Of a stretch of DNA of 7,282 nt, positions 1 through 4,994 are shown in pieces (position 1 is the stretch's first letter; each line of letters begins with the position of its first letter). The notes below the pieces were generated by a model, which did no database searches, had not been told where the DNA came from, and was given only the letters and a program-made list of their open reading frames with translations. A program made the translations under genes and the position numbers. Origin of the DNA: an uncultured Solirubrobacterales bacterium (lineage in GTDB: Bacteria > Actinomycetota > Thermoleophilia > Solirubrobacterales > Solirubrobacteraceae); contig CALJKH010000093.1 in the NCBI GenBank assembly GCA_937973575.1, forward strand, positions 1-7,282, given 5' to 3'.

Positions 1-330
1 GCGGAGTGTCGGCACACCTTCAGCCCGCAGGCGCTTCTCCCAGAAGCTAATTGCCTCGCTTGAAGCAACTCGCCAAACGATTCGGTGGATCTCCCCCGGC
101 CCTGGTCTGCCTTGAATTGCATGCTTGTACTCAAAGAAGGTGAGGTCCGCGCCAGGGCGTGCGTTTTCGTCCCCGTAGAAGAGGTGGTAGACGGTTGGGT
201 CGTCCTGATTTACGGACTTGGCTGTCAGCCGGAGGCCGAGCACGCGCGTGTAGAAATCAACATTGGCAGCAGCATCAGCAGTGATGCAGGTGATGTGGTG
301 GATGCCGTTGAGCTTGCTTGGGGCGTTCAT
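1..330 (-). CDS. VOC (glyoxalase/bleomycin-resistance/dioxygenase fold) family protein, partial
   Basis: The open frame begins at ATG 330-328 and runs off the left edge after 110 codons, so only the N-terminal part is present. It begins with 'GIHHIT' (residues 9-14), followed by 'NVDFYTRVLGLRL' (23-35), 'DPTVYHLFYGD' (44-54), 'PGADLTFFEY' (59-68) and 'GEIHRIVWRV' (79-88). This is the pattern of the first VOC module in two-module proteins annotated as ring-cleaving dioxygenases or MhqO/MhqA-type quinone-resistance enzymes. His12 is the likely first metal ligand. Family knowledge suggests a metal-dependent cytoplasmic enzyme, often induced by quinones or aromatic compounds; the substrate cannot be told from this fragment. 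The Shine-Dalgarno match is weak (GGA about 5 nt before ATG). A tRNA-Ser gene lies 54 nt upstream on the same strand, with a perfect inverted repeat in between. Family is confident; the dioxygenase-like subfamily is probable. Confidence 0.85.
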   Translation of the reverse strand, partial: MNAPSKLNGIHHITCITADAAANVDFYTRVLGLRLTAKSVNQDDPTVYHLFYGDENARPGADLTFFEYKHAIQGRPGPGEIHRIVWRVASSEAISFWEKRLRAEGVPTLR

Positions 331-347
331 GAATCCAACTTAGCAGA

Positions 348-366
348 CACTTACTGAAGGTAAGTG
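348..366. promoter_or_regulatory. Perfect inverted repeat upstream of the VOC gene (candidate operator)
   Basis: CACTTAC-N5-GTAAGTG is a perfect 7-bp dyad with a 5-bp centre, ending 17 bp before the VOC start codon and 18 bp from the tRNA-Ser(UGA) 3' end. There is no T-run on the minus-strand side, and the arms are only moderately GC-rich, so it looks more like a binding site for a dimeric repressor (MarR, HxlR or TetR type) than a terminator. Genes of this VOC group are often controlled by MarR/DUF24-type redox sensors. The regulator is not in the window, so the role is inference. Confidence 0.45.
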
Positions 367-384
367 AGGGCATGGAACTACTAG

Positions 385-473
385 CGGAGAGGGAGGGATT
401 CGAACCCTCGATGGAACTCACGCCCCATGCCGGTTTTCAAGACCGGTGCATTCAACCGCTCTGCCACCTCTCC
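385..473 (-). tRNA. tRNA-Ser (anticodon UGA)
   Basis: The acceptor stem pairs GGAGAGG (473-467) with CCTCTCC (392-386), with discriminator G at 385. The anticodon stem is CCGGT/ACCGG around loop CTTGAAA, placing the TGA anticodon at 439-437, which reads UCN serine codons. A long variable arm (TGG...CCA pairing) and the T-arm sequence GGGTTCGAATCCC identify a class II tRNA-Ser of 89 nt. CCA is not encoded. Its 3' 29 bp (385-413) are an exact inverted copy of the 3' end of the neighbouring tRNA-Ser(GCU). Confidence 0.97.
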
Positions 474-485
474 GAGCTACAGGGA

Positions 486-491
486 ATCGTA
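486..491 (-). promoter_or_regulatory. Candidate -10 box for tRNA-Ser(UGA)
   Basis: On the minus strand TACGAT fits the TAnnnT form of a sigma-70/SigA -10 element and ends 12 nt before the mature tRNA, which would give a leader of about 6 nt. The -35 candidate TCGCAA, 17 bp further upstream, is weak. The same 12-nt distance is seen for the opposite tRNA. Confidence 0.4.
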
Positions 492-535
492 GAGACAAGA
501 CGCCTACTTGCGAGTCGCCGTAACCGTTATCCCTC

Positions 536-541
536 TAGACT
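536..541 (+). promoter_or_regulatory. Candidate -10 box for tRNA-Ser(GCU) and possibly gad
   Basis: TAGACT (TAnnnT form) ends 12 nt before the tRNA, mirroring the spacing of the divergent tRNA promoter. No good -35 hexamer is seen at 16-18 bp. Because only 23 nt separate the tRNA from the decarboxylase start codon, this promoter could also drive gad. Confidence 0.35.
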
Positions 542-553
542 CAAGTACTTCAC

Positions 554-643
554 GGAGAGGTGGCCGAGCGGCTGAAGGCGCTCCCCTGCTAAGGGAGTAT
601 GGGGTTTGAAACCTCATCGAGGGTTCGAATCCCTCCCTCTCCG
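554..643 (+). tRNA. tRNA-Ser (anticodon GCU)
   Basis: The acceptor stem pairs GGAGAGG (554-560) with CCTCTCC (636-642), with discriminator G at 643. The anticodon stem CTCCC/GGGAG encloses loop CTGCTAA, placing anticodon GCT at 588-590, which reads AGC/AGU. The long variable arm (GGTTT/AAACC-type pairing, about 597-615) and the T-arm GGGTTCGAATCCC are typical of class II tRNA-Ser; the length is 90 nt. CCA is not encoded. The mature 3' end is followed almost at once by the decarboxylase leader, with no terminator in between. Confidence 0.97.
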
Positions 644-654
644 CTCTTTTCTTC

Positions 655-660
655 GAAAGG
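655..660 (+). promoter_or_regulatory. Ribosome binding site of gad
   Basis: GAAAGG lies 6 nt before ATG 667 and fixes the decarboxylase start. It sits in the 23-nt gap after tRNA-Ser(GCU), so if the two are co-transcribed, tRNA 3'-end processing would create the mRNA 5' end just upstream of this site. Confidence 0.6.
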
Positions 661-666
661 CACGAC

Positions 667-2058
667 ATGGCTCTCCACAAGCACGACCCAGCAAAAGAGG
701 AGCTCGATGTAAGCCCCTACTTCTCGCTTGGCGAGGGCATTGAGGTTCCAAAGAACCAGATGCCCGCCGGCCCGATGCCAGCTGACACCGCCTACCAAAT
801 CGTTCACGACGAAGTGATGCTTGACGGCAACGCTCGGCTCAACACTGCCACCTTCGTGACCACCTGGATGGAACCACAGGCAAAGCAGCTGATCGCCGAA
901 ACCCTCGACAAGAACATGATTGACAAGGACGAGTACCCGCTGACAGCGGAACTCGAACGTCGCTGCGTGAACATCATCGCCGACCTCTGGCACGCCCAGG
1001 AAACAGGTGGTGACGCTACTGGCACCTCCACCATCGGATCTAGCGAAGCGGCAATGCTTGCCGGCATGGCGCTGAAGTGGCGCTGGCGCGACCGGATGAA
1101 CGCAGCGGGCAAACCAACCGACAAGCCAAACATCGTTATGGGGTCAAACGTTCAGGTCTGCTGGGAGAAGTTCGCTCGCTACTGGGACGTTGAGCCACGC
1201 ATGGTTCCTGTTGAGGATGGGGCGCTTCACCTGACAGCGGATCGCGCGCTCCCCTATGTCGACGAGAACACGATTGGTGTTGTCGCAATCCTTGGCAGCA
1301 CATTCGACGGCTCCTACGAGCCGGTCGAAGAGATCTGCAAGGCGCTTGACAAGCTGGAAGCCGACACGGGGCTGAGCGTGCCAGTCCATGTCGACGCAGC
1401 ATCGGGCGGATTCGTCGCCCCGTTCAGCCAACCCGATCTGGTCTGGGACTTCCGCCTTGAACGAGTTAAGTCGATCAACGCTTCCGGCCACAAATACGGC
1501 CTTGTCTACCCAGGGGTCGGTTGGGTTGTTTGGCGCGACTCTGAGGCGCTTCCAGAAGATCTGATCTTCAAAGTCAACTACCTCGGCGGCGAGATGCCTA
1601 CCTTCGCGATCAACTTCTCCCGCCCTGGCAATCAGATAGTTGCTCAGTACTACGCCTTCTTGAGGCTTGGGCGCAGCGGCTACGCCGAGGTGCAGAACGC
1701 CTGCCGGAGCGTCGCTAAATACCTAGCGGACGGGTTCGAGAAGGTTGGTCCCTTCGAAGCTCTCACCCGCGGCGAGGACCTTCCCGTTGTAGCCGTGCGG
1801 ATGAAGGCCGACGCCAAACGCGACTGGACAGTCTTTGATGTCTCACACGAGTTACGAGCATTTGGTTGGCAGGTGCCTGCCTACACCTTCCCTGACAACC
1901 TCACTGACATGGCGGTGCTCCGAGTTGTGGTGCGGCACGGAATGAGCGCTGACTTGGCAGACCTCCTGCTTGACAACCTCACCCGCGTGATTGCCGACCT
2001 TGAAGCACATGGAGGCCGGCCCTCGGAGGCCCAGCACTCCAGCACCTTCCACCACTAG
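667..2058 (+). CDS. gadB: Glutamate decarboxylase (GadA/GadB type, PLP-dependent)
   Basis: The 463-residue protein matches Escherichia coli GadB (466 residues) along its whole length. It decarboxylates L-glutamate to GABA and CO2, consuming a proton, in the cytoplasm. Visible landmarks fall at the same numbers as I recall for E. coli: substrate-site Thr62-Phe63 in 'NTATFVTTW', Asp86 in 'MIDKDEYP', the phosphate-binding 'TSTIGSSEA' block, Asp243 in 'VHVDAASGGF', and the PLP Schiff-base Lys276 in 'INASGHKYG'. 'MPTFAINFSRPGNQ' and 'AFGWQVPAYT' are further family blocks. The C-terminus 'SSTFHH' keeps the Phe-X-His ending; His463 would correspond to E. coli His465, which closes the active site at neutral pH, so pH-dependent activity is plausible. 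The start is supported by GAAAGG 6 nt upstream. No antiporter gene (gadC) is nearby, so the role could be acid resistance or GABA metabolism. Confidence 0.96.
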   Translation: MALHKHDPAKEELDVSPYFSLGEGIEVPKNQMPAGPMPADTAYQIVHDEVMLDGNARLNTATFVTTWMEPQAKQLIAETLDKNMIDKDEYPLTAELERRCVNIIADLWHAQETGGDATGTSTIGSSEAAMLAGMALKWRWRDRMNAAGKPTDKPNIVMGSNVQVCWEKFARYWDVEPRMVPVEDGALHLTADRALPYVDENTIGVVAILGSTFDGSYEPVEEICKALDKLEADTGLSVPVHVDAASGGFVAPFSQPDLVWDFRLERVKSINASGHKYGLVYPGVGWVVWRDSEALPEDLIFKVNYLGGEMPTFAINFSRPGNQIVAQYYAFLRLGRSGYAEVQNACRSVAKYLADGFEKVGPFEALTRGEDLPVVAVRMKADAKRDWTVFDVSHELRAFGWQVPAYTFPDNLTDMAVLRVVVRHGMSADLADLLLDNLTRVIADLEAHGGRPSEAQHSSTFHH

Positions 2059-2062
2059 CCCG

Positions 2063-2095
2063 GCCGTGCCCCGCCCAGATTGGGCAGGGCATGGC
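2063..2095. terminator. Hairpin between convergent gad and DUF1254 genes
   Basis: GCCG-TGCCC-C-GCCCA, loop GAT, TGGGC-A-GGGCA-TGGC forms a long stem with one C/A mismatch and one G-U pair as read on the plus strand. It lies 4 bp after the gad stop and 7 bp before the DUF1254 stop, so it probably acts in both directions. Neither side has a T-tract, so it is not a classical intrinsic terminator. Confidence 0.6.
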
Positions 2096-2102
2096 GCTCA
2101 AG

Positions 2103-3506
2103 CTAGGAGATCTTCTCGATCTTGGGGTACTTCCAAGTCCCGTTAAGGACAGCGGAGGTAGGCCTGTAGATGCGGAGCATCAGGTTGAACTGAGCAGCCG
2201 GAGCCGGAAGCCAGTTGTCCGAGCCATGCTGAGCATCGCTCGGCTGGGTTGCACTGACATAGATGTCTGTCGAGCCATCCTGGTTGTGAGTAAGTCCAGG
2301 TGTCCTATCCCCAATGGCAAACCGGTTAAGCGAATTGGCGACGAAGTACTGGTCTTGCGCGTAAAGCGTGATGGACCAGAACGCGCTGTTCGTGGGTGGG
2401 GTCTGCCCAGCATCGAAGTGAATCTTGTAGGTCGATCCTGAGGCACCGTTCAGCGTGTTGCCAGCGTAGTCATCCACAGCTGCCGGGTAAATCGCCTCTT
2501 CGGCTTGGTTAGCGCCAAGGCCGAACTGCGCGATCACAGCGCGCGTCAGATAGTCCGTCTTGTAGACGCCGACACCGTTGAAGAGGATCCAGCCGTTGCG
2601 GGTCGCGACTGATGAATTCCTAACTTGAAGCAGCTTGGCATCCATCTTCGCCTGGGCTGCAACAGCACCCTTGACAAGGGCCGCCATCACATCGGTTGAC
2701 TGGGTCTTGTTCGGGTCAAGCCCAGGACCAATGCCGTACTTCTTCAAGGCGGTGAGGAACTTCTTGTCGGCTGCAAGCGGCGGCTGCGCCTTGGTAACAG
2801 TTCCAAACTCCTTGAAGAACGCTGCGTTGGGCGAAGGCATTGGCTGAGCGCCGCCAGGGGTCGGAGCATTCGAGTTGAAGGTGTTGAGGTAGGTGCTTGT
2901 ACCGACGGCACTGTTGCGCTGCGCGCTGATCTGGTTTTGCAGGGCAACCACATTCGACACGTCGGACTGGTCGTCAACCAATGTGCGGCCGATAACCCAG
3001 ACGCGAGGTGTCGACGATTGAATGACCTTCTTGACTGACTTCTTAAGCGGAGTCTTCGTCTTTGACCAGCCTGGGCCGACGATCGCGAAGTCGCCACCGG
3101 TTGTGCCAGTCGAGCGGCTTCCGATGTAGCCGAAGACGTTTGTGTAGCTATCGAGAATCTCGAGCCCGAAGTACCGGCTTCCCGTGTTCGGGGTGTGGAT
3201 GATCACTGGGTCCGTGCCAACGTCAAGCACCATGATCGTGTAGAGCGTGTCAGCGTTTGGCTTGACGATTGAGCGAGTCAGATCCGTCGCGAGGTACTGG
3301 ACATTGATAACCGTGTTCTGCGGGAAGCGACTGACGCTCTTGTCCATGTCCACTGGCGCGTAGCCGTAGATATAGGCGTCGGCGCCGGCCTTTTCAGCTG
3401 CCTTCTGAGCGCTGGCTGAAAGCTTCGCGCCAGCTACTCCTGGGATTGCGAGGGCAACCACTGTGACTGCGGCAAAAACTGTCTTCAAAGTCTTCGAACG
3501 GCTCAT
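2103..3506 (-). CDS. Exported DUF1254/DUF1214 domain protein
   Basis: The 467-residue protein starts with a Sec signal peptide: basic 'MSRSKTLK', a hydrophobic core, and a likely cut after Ala27 in 'GVAGA'. A DUF1254 region follows at roughly residues 35-175 ('DAYIYGYAPVDM', 'KPNADTLYT' at 82-90, 'RYFGLEILDSYTNVFGYIG' at 111-129). A DUF1214 region lies at roughly 350-460 ('FWSITLYAQDQYFV', 'NSLNRFAIGDRTPGL', 'DNWLPAPAAQFNLMLRIY' at 430-447, 'LNGTWKYPKI'). Such two-domain proteins are common and exported, but their biochemical role is not established. There are no cysteines. The start is supported by GGAGG (3522-3518) 11 nt upstream, a slightly long spacing. It is convergent with gad and divergent from the Thr/Ser-rich gene, so it is probably monocistronic. 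Confidence 0.92.
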   Translation of the reverse strand: MSRSKTLKTVFAAVTVVALAIPGVAGAKLSASAQKAAEKAGADAYIYGYAPVDMDKSVSRFPQNTVINVQYLATDLTRSIVKPNADTLYTIMVLDVGTDPVIIHTPNTGSRYFGLEILDSYTNVFGYIGSRSTGTTGGDFAIVGPGWSKTKTPLKKSVKKVIQSSTPRVWVIGRTLVDDQSDVSNVVALQNQISAQRNSAVGTSTYLNTFNSNAPTPGGAQPMPSPNAAFFKEFGTVTKAQPPLAADKKFLTALKKYGIGPGLDPNKTQSTDVMAALVKGAVAAQAKMDAKLLQVRNSSVATRNGWILFNGVGVYKTDYLTRAVIAQFGLGANQAEEAIYPAAVDDYAGNTLNGASGSTYKIHFDAGQTPPTNSAFWSITLYAQDQYFVANSLNRFAIGDRTPGLTHNQDGSTDIYVSATQPSDAQHGSDNWLPAPAAQFNLMLRIYRPTSAVLNGTWKYPKIEKIS

Positions 3507-3546
3507 CTCTTTAAGTCCCTCCCCGGGTCTCTATGTCGTCTCAACA

Positions 3547-3552
3547 ACTTTA
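3547..3552 (-). promoter_or_regulatory. Candidate -10 box for the DUF1254 gene
   Basis: TAAAGT on the minus strand (TAnnnT form, preceded directly by TG) would give a 5' leader of about 35 nt that includes the GGAGG ribosome site. The corresponding -35 position (3570-3575) falls inside the neighbouring dyad and is a poor match (TCGCTT). Confidence 0.3.
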
Positions 3553-3557
3553 CAGAC

Positions 3558-3596
3558 ACCGTGTCGCAAAAGCGACGGTTTCCATTAAGTCGCGAC
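3558..3596. promoter_or_regulatory. Cluster of GTCGC/GCGAC dyads in a divergent promoter region
   Basis: ACCG-TG-TCGC, AAAA, GCGA-CGGT (3558-3579) is an 8-bp dyad with a 2-nt bulge, and its core GTCGC-AAAA-GCGAC (3563-3576) is perfect. Overlapping it on the left is GACAC-C-GTGTC (3555-3565). A further palindrome GTCGCGAC sits at 3589-3596. The cluster lies between divergent DUF1254 and Thr/Ser-rich genes and overlaps the candidate -35 of the former, so it may be an operator. A plus-strand hairpin followed by TTT is the alternative reading, but no gene upstream on that strand needs a terminator here. Confidence 0.4.
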
Positions 3597-3608
3597 CCCC
3601 TCGACTCA

Positions 3609-3614
3609 TAGGCT
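3609..3614 (+). promoter_or_regulatory. Candidate -10 box for a leaderless start at 3621
   Basis: TAGGCT (TAnnnT form) is followed by exactly 6 nt and then ATG 3621, so transcription could begin at the start codon. There is no Shine-Dalgarno sequence before this gene, which fits a leaderless mRNA, a common arrangement in Actinobacteria. A weak -35 (TTAAGT, 3585-3590) lies 18 bp upstream. Confidence 0.35.
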
Positions 3615-3620
3615 CACCCC

Positions 3621-3860
3621 ATGACTAACAACGCGAAAGCAATCATTGCCATCGCCAGCGTCCTCGCAATCGGCATCGTTGTTGCCCTGATTGCCACCTC
3701 CGGCGCCAGCACCAACAGTTCCTCCTCCACGAGCAACTCGACTACATCCAAGTCGGTTACCTCTACTGGAACGACCGCCACCTTCACGACGACGACAACT
3801 GAGACGTCGACGGCAACGACGATTCCAACCCCTACGACAACCGCGACTCTTACGAACTAG
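3621..3860 (+). CDS. Small membrane-anchored Thr/Ser-rich protein (unrecognised)
   Basis: I do not recognise this 79-residue protein. It has a short N-terminal tip 'MTNNAK', one hydrophobic helix (about residues 7-26, 'AIIAIASVLAIGIVVALIAT'), and then a low-complexity tail. In the last 54 residues about 25 are Thr and 12 are Ser, with few charged residues and two Pro near the end. Composition suggests a single-pass anchor or uncleaved signal with an extended extracytoplasmic tail, possibly a target for O-glycosylation; there is no cysteine or sortase motif. ATG 3621 lacks a Shine-Dalgarno sequence but has a -10-like TAGGCT at leaderless distance. Varied Thr codons (ACT, ACA, ACC, ACG) argue against a simple recent triplet expansion. 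A hairpin follows the stop codon. It could be a chance frame, but membrane topology, a following hairpin and an otherwise empty plus strand support it. Confidence 0.6.
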   Translation: MTNNAKAIIAIASVLAIGIVVALIATSGASTNSSSSTSNSTTSKSVTSTGTTATFTTTTTETSTATTIPTPTTTATLTN

Positions 3861-3866
3861 TCGGTT

Positions 3867-4841
3867 TTAGGCTCCGGCGCGAACTGCGCCGGACTTTCCC
3901 CGAAGGTTGCCGCAGCCGTTTGGCCCGGCTTGGAGCTGAGCGTCACTCGGTGGGTCTAGTGCGAGTAGCTCTGGCACCGTAACTGGGGTCAGATGCTTCT
4001 TCCGAACAGCCGGGAGGATCTGGCGAAGAGCTCGGATTGTTTGACCGCGATTCTCGTGCAGGAGGATGATCGAGCCGGGTTGCATCTGACTGATCACGAT
4101 GCGAGCGATCTCGGCGTAGTTAGCCCCTTGAGAGTCACGGGAGTCAATGTCCCAGATGATCTCGGCCATTCCGTCCTTGGAGGACACCTTGTCAATTGCG
4201 ACTGTGCGAGCCCCGTATGGCGGGCGGAAGACCTTCACCTCACTGCCTGAAGCGGCTGCGGCTGCCCGCTTGGTGTCACCTAACTGGGTCTCAACCTCTC
4301 CTATCCCAAGACCCGGAAGGTACGGGTGAGTCCAGGAGTGATTGCCCGTGGCTGCGCCTACGAGGGTGTTCTCCTTACGGGCTAGCGCCCGGAAGCTTGG
4401 ATCCGCGAGCAGCTTGCCGATCAGGAAGAAGGTTGCGTGCATTTGCCACTGCTTGAGGTAGCGCAGGGCGAAGTGGGTGTAAACCCCGGGGCCATCATCG
4501 AAAGTGAGGGCGATATAGCGACCGTTGCGACCGCCCGCGCAGTAGACGGGCTTGCCTGCCTTAACTACGCGGCTGACCGCGGCAGCTTGGGCAGCAGGTG
4601 TGGCCAGAGGCGCTTTCCAATCAACGTTTTCCTGGGAGCCACCGGTTGCGGCCTTCGACTTAGATACCTCAACTGCGGATGGCTTGGCCGAGCCTCCCCC
4701 GCTTCCGCCGACGACAACGACCGCAATCGCGACCGCGGCCGCTACTCCGAAGAGGGCTAAGAGCGCGCCGATGCGACGCCGGCGAACCTCAGCACGGCGA
4801 TCTTCCCTGCGTCTATTAAGACGGTCAGGTTCGTAAACCAT
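3867..4841 (-). CDS. Membrane-anchored polysaccharide deacetylase (NodB/CE4 family)
   Basis: The 324-residue protein has a very basic N-terminus (residues 6-23, rich in Arg), one transmembrane helix (about 24-45), a Ser/Gly/Ala-rich linker and a NodB domain (about 107-296) outside the cell. CE4 motifs are complete: 'TFDDG' (113-117; Asp115 catalytic base, Asp116 metal ligand), 'HSWTH' (His168 and His172 metal ligands), 'RPPYG' (206-210), 'WDIDS' (230-234) and 'LLHE' (260-263; His262). The last motif has Glu where Asp is usual. The substrate is probably N-acetylated glycan such as peptidoglycan or an exopolysaccharide. Only two cysteines exist, Cys101 and Cys310, flanking the domain, and may form a disulfide clasp. 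An in-frame TAA two codons before ATG 4841 rules out a longer form. No Shine-Dalgarno sequence is at proper distance; AAGG ends 1 nt before ATG. Confidence 0.93.
   Translation of the reverse strand: MVYEPDRLNRRREDRRAEVRRRRIGALLALFGVAAAVAIAVVVVGGSGGGSAKPSAVEVSKSKAATGGSQENVDWKAPLATPAAQAAAVSRVVKAGKPVYCAGGRNGRYIALTFDDGPGVYTHFALRYLKQWQMHATFFLIGKLLADPSFRALARKENTLVGAATGNHSWTHPYLPGLGIGEVETQLGDTKRAAAAASGSEVKVFRPPYGARTVAIDKVSSKDGMAEIIWDIDSRDSQGANYAEIARIVISQMQPGSIILLHENRGQTIRALRQILPAVRKKHLTPVTVPELLALDPPSDAQLQAGPNGCGNLRGKSGAVRAGA
3873..3893. terminator. Perfect GC hairpin after the Thr/Ser-rich gene
   Basis: TCCGGCGC-GAACT-GCGCCGGA is a perfect 8-bp stem with a 5-nt loop, 12 bp after the plus-strand stop codon and followed by CTTT. 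It overlaps the last codons of the convergent deacetylase gene (encoding its Arg/Ala-rich tail). It probably ends transcription of the small gene; the T-run is short. Confidence 0.6.
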
Positions 4842-4847
4842 GCCTTA

Positions 4848-4853
4848 ATCATG
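4848..4853 (-). promoter_or_regulatory. Possible leaderless -10 box for the deacetylase gene
   Basis: CATGAT on the minus strand resembles TATGAT and is followed by 6 nt and the start codon, a leaderless geometry. This would explain the missing ribosome site, but no -35 hexamer is convincing, so the call is weak. Confidence 0.2.
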
Positions 4854-4924
4854 CCGAAGGCCTAGTCACTTCATGCCGGCAGAAATAACCGCTGCGGTGC
4901 CATTAAGAGCGCGCGCGGGTTTCC

Positions 4925-4944
4925 CGCAGACTTCTGCGTATAAA
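4925..4944 (+). promoter_or_regulatory. Palindrome next to a TATAAA -10 box upstream of the CAP gene
   Basis: CGCAGA-CT-TCTGCG (4925-4938) is a perfect 6-bp dyad that ends directly at TATAAA (4939-4944), a good -10 hexamer for the plus-strand CAP gene. A repressor bound here would cover the promoter spacer. A second small dyad, GCGGG-TTT-CCCGC (4915-4927), overlaps it on the left. No good -35 hexamer is visible, which would fit an activator- or extracytoplasmic-sigma-dependent promoter; that is inference. The predicted leader is about 45 nt. Confidence 0.45.
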
Positions 4945-4980
4945 GCCCACTTTGCCCTGTGGTGAATCTATATTTGGAGC

Positions 4981-4986
4981 GGAGGA
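4981..4986 (+). promoter_or_regulatory. Ribosome binding site that decides the CAP gene start
   Basis: GGAGGA lies 8 nt before ATG 4995. This favours that ATG over the in-frame GTG at 4959, which has no ribosome site and would put charged residues ahead of the signal peptide. Confidence 0.85.
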
Positions 4987-4994
4987 ACTACTGC

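Noticed and set aside
85..357. Plus-strand frame opposite the VOC gene
   Set aside because: The minus strand encodes a clear VOC module running off the edge; the plus-strand peptide has no recognisable features.
372..575. Open frame across tRNA-Ser(UGA) on the plus strand
   Set aside because: Its peptide ('REGFEPSM...') is a known type of false gene from reading antisense through a tRNA-Ser; the tRNA explains the sequence.
589..993. Minus-strand frame ending in tRNA-Ser(GCU)
   Set aside because: It ends with 'GEGGIRTLDEVSNPILP', again antisense tRNA, and the rest lies opposite gad.
2091..2441. Plus-strand frame after gad
   Set aside because: It is antisense to the DUF1214 end of the exported protein and starts within the hairpin.
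4959..4994. GTG start giving the CAP protein 12 extra residues
   Set aside because: No ribosome site precedes it, it would put 'ERRNYC' before the signal peptide, and GGAGGA is ideally placed for ATG 4995.
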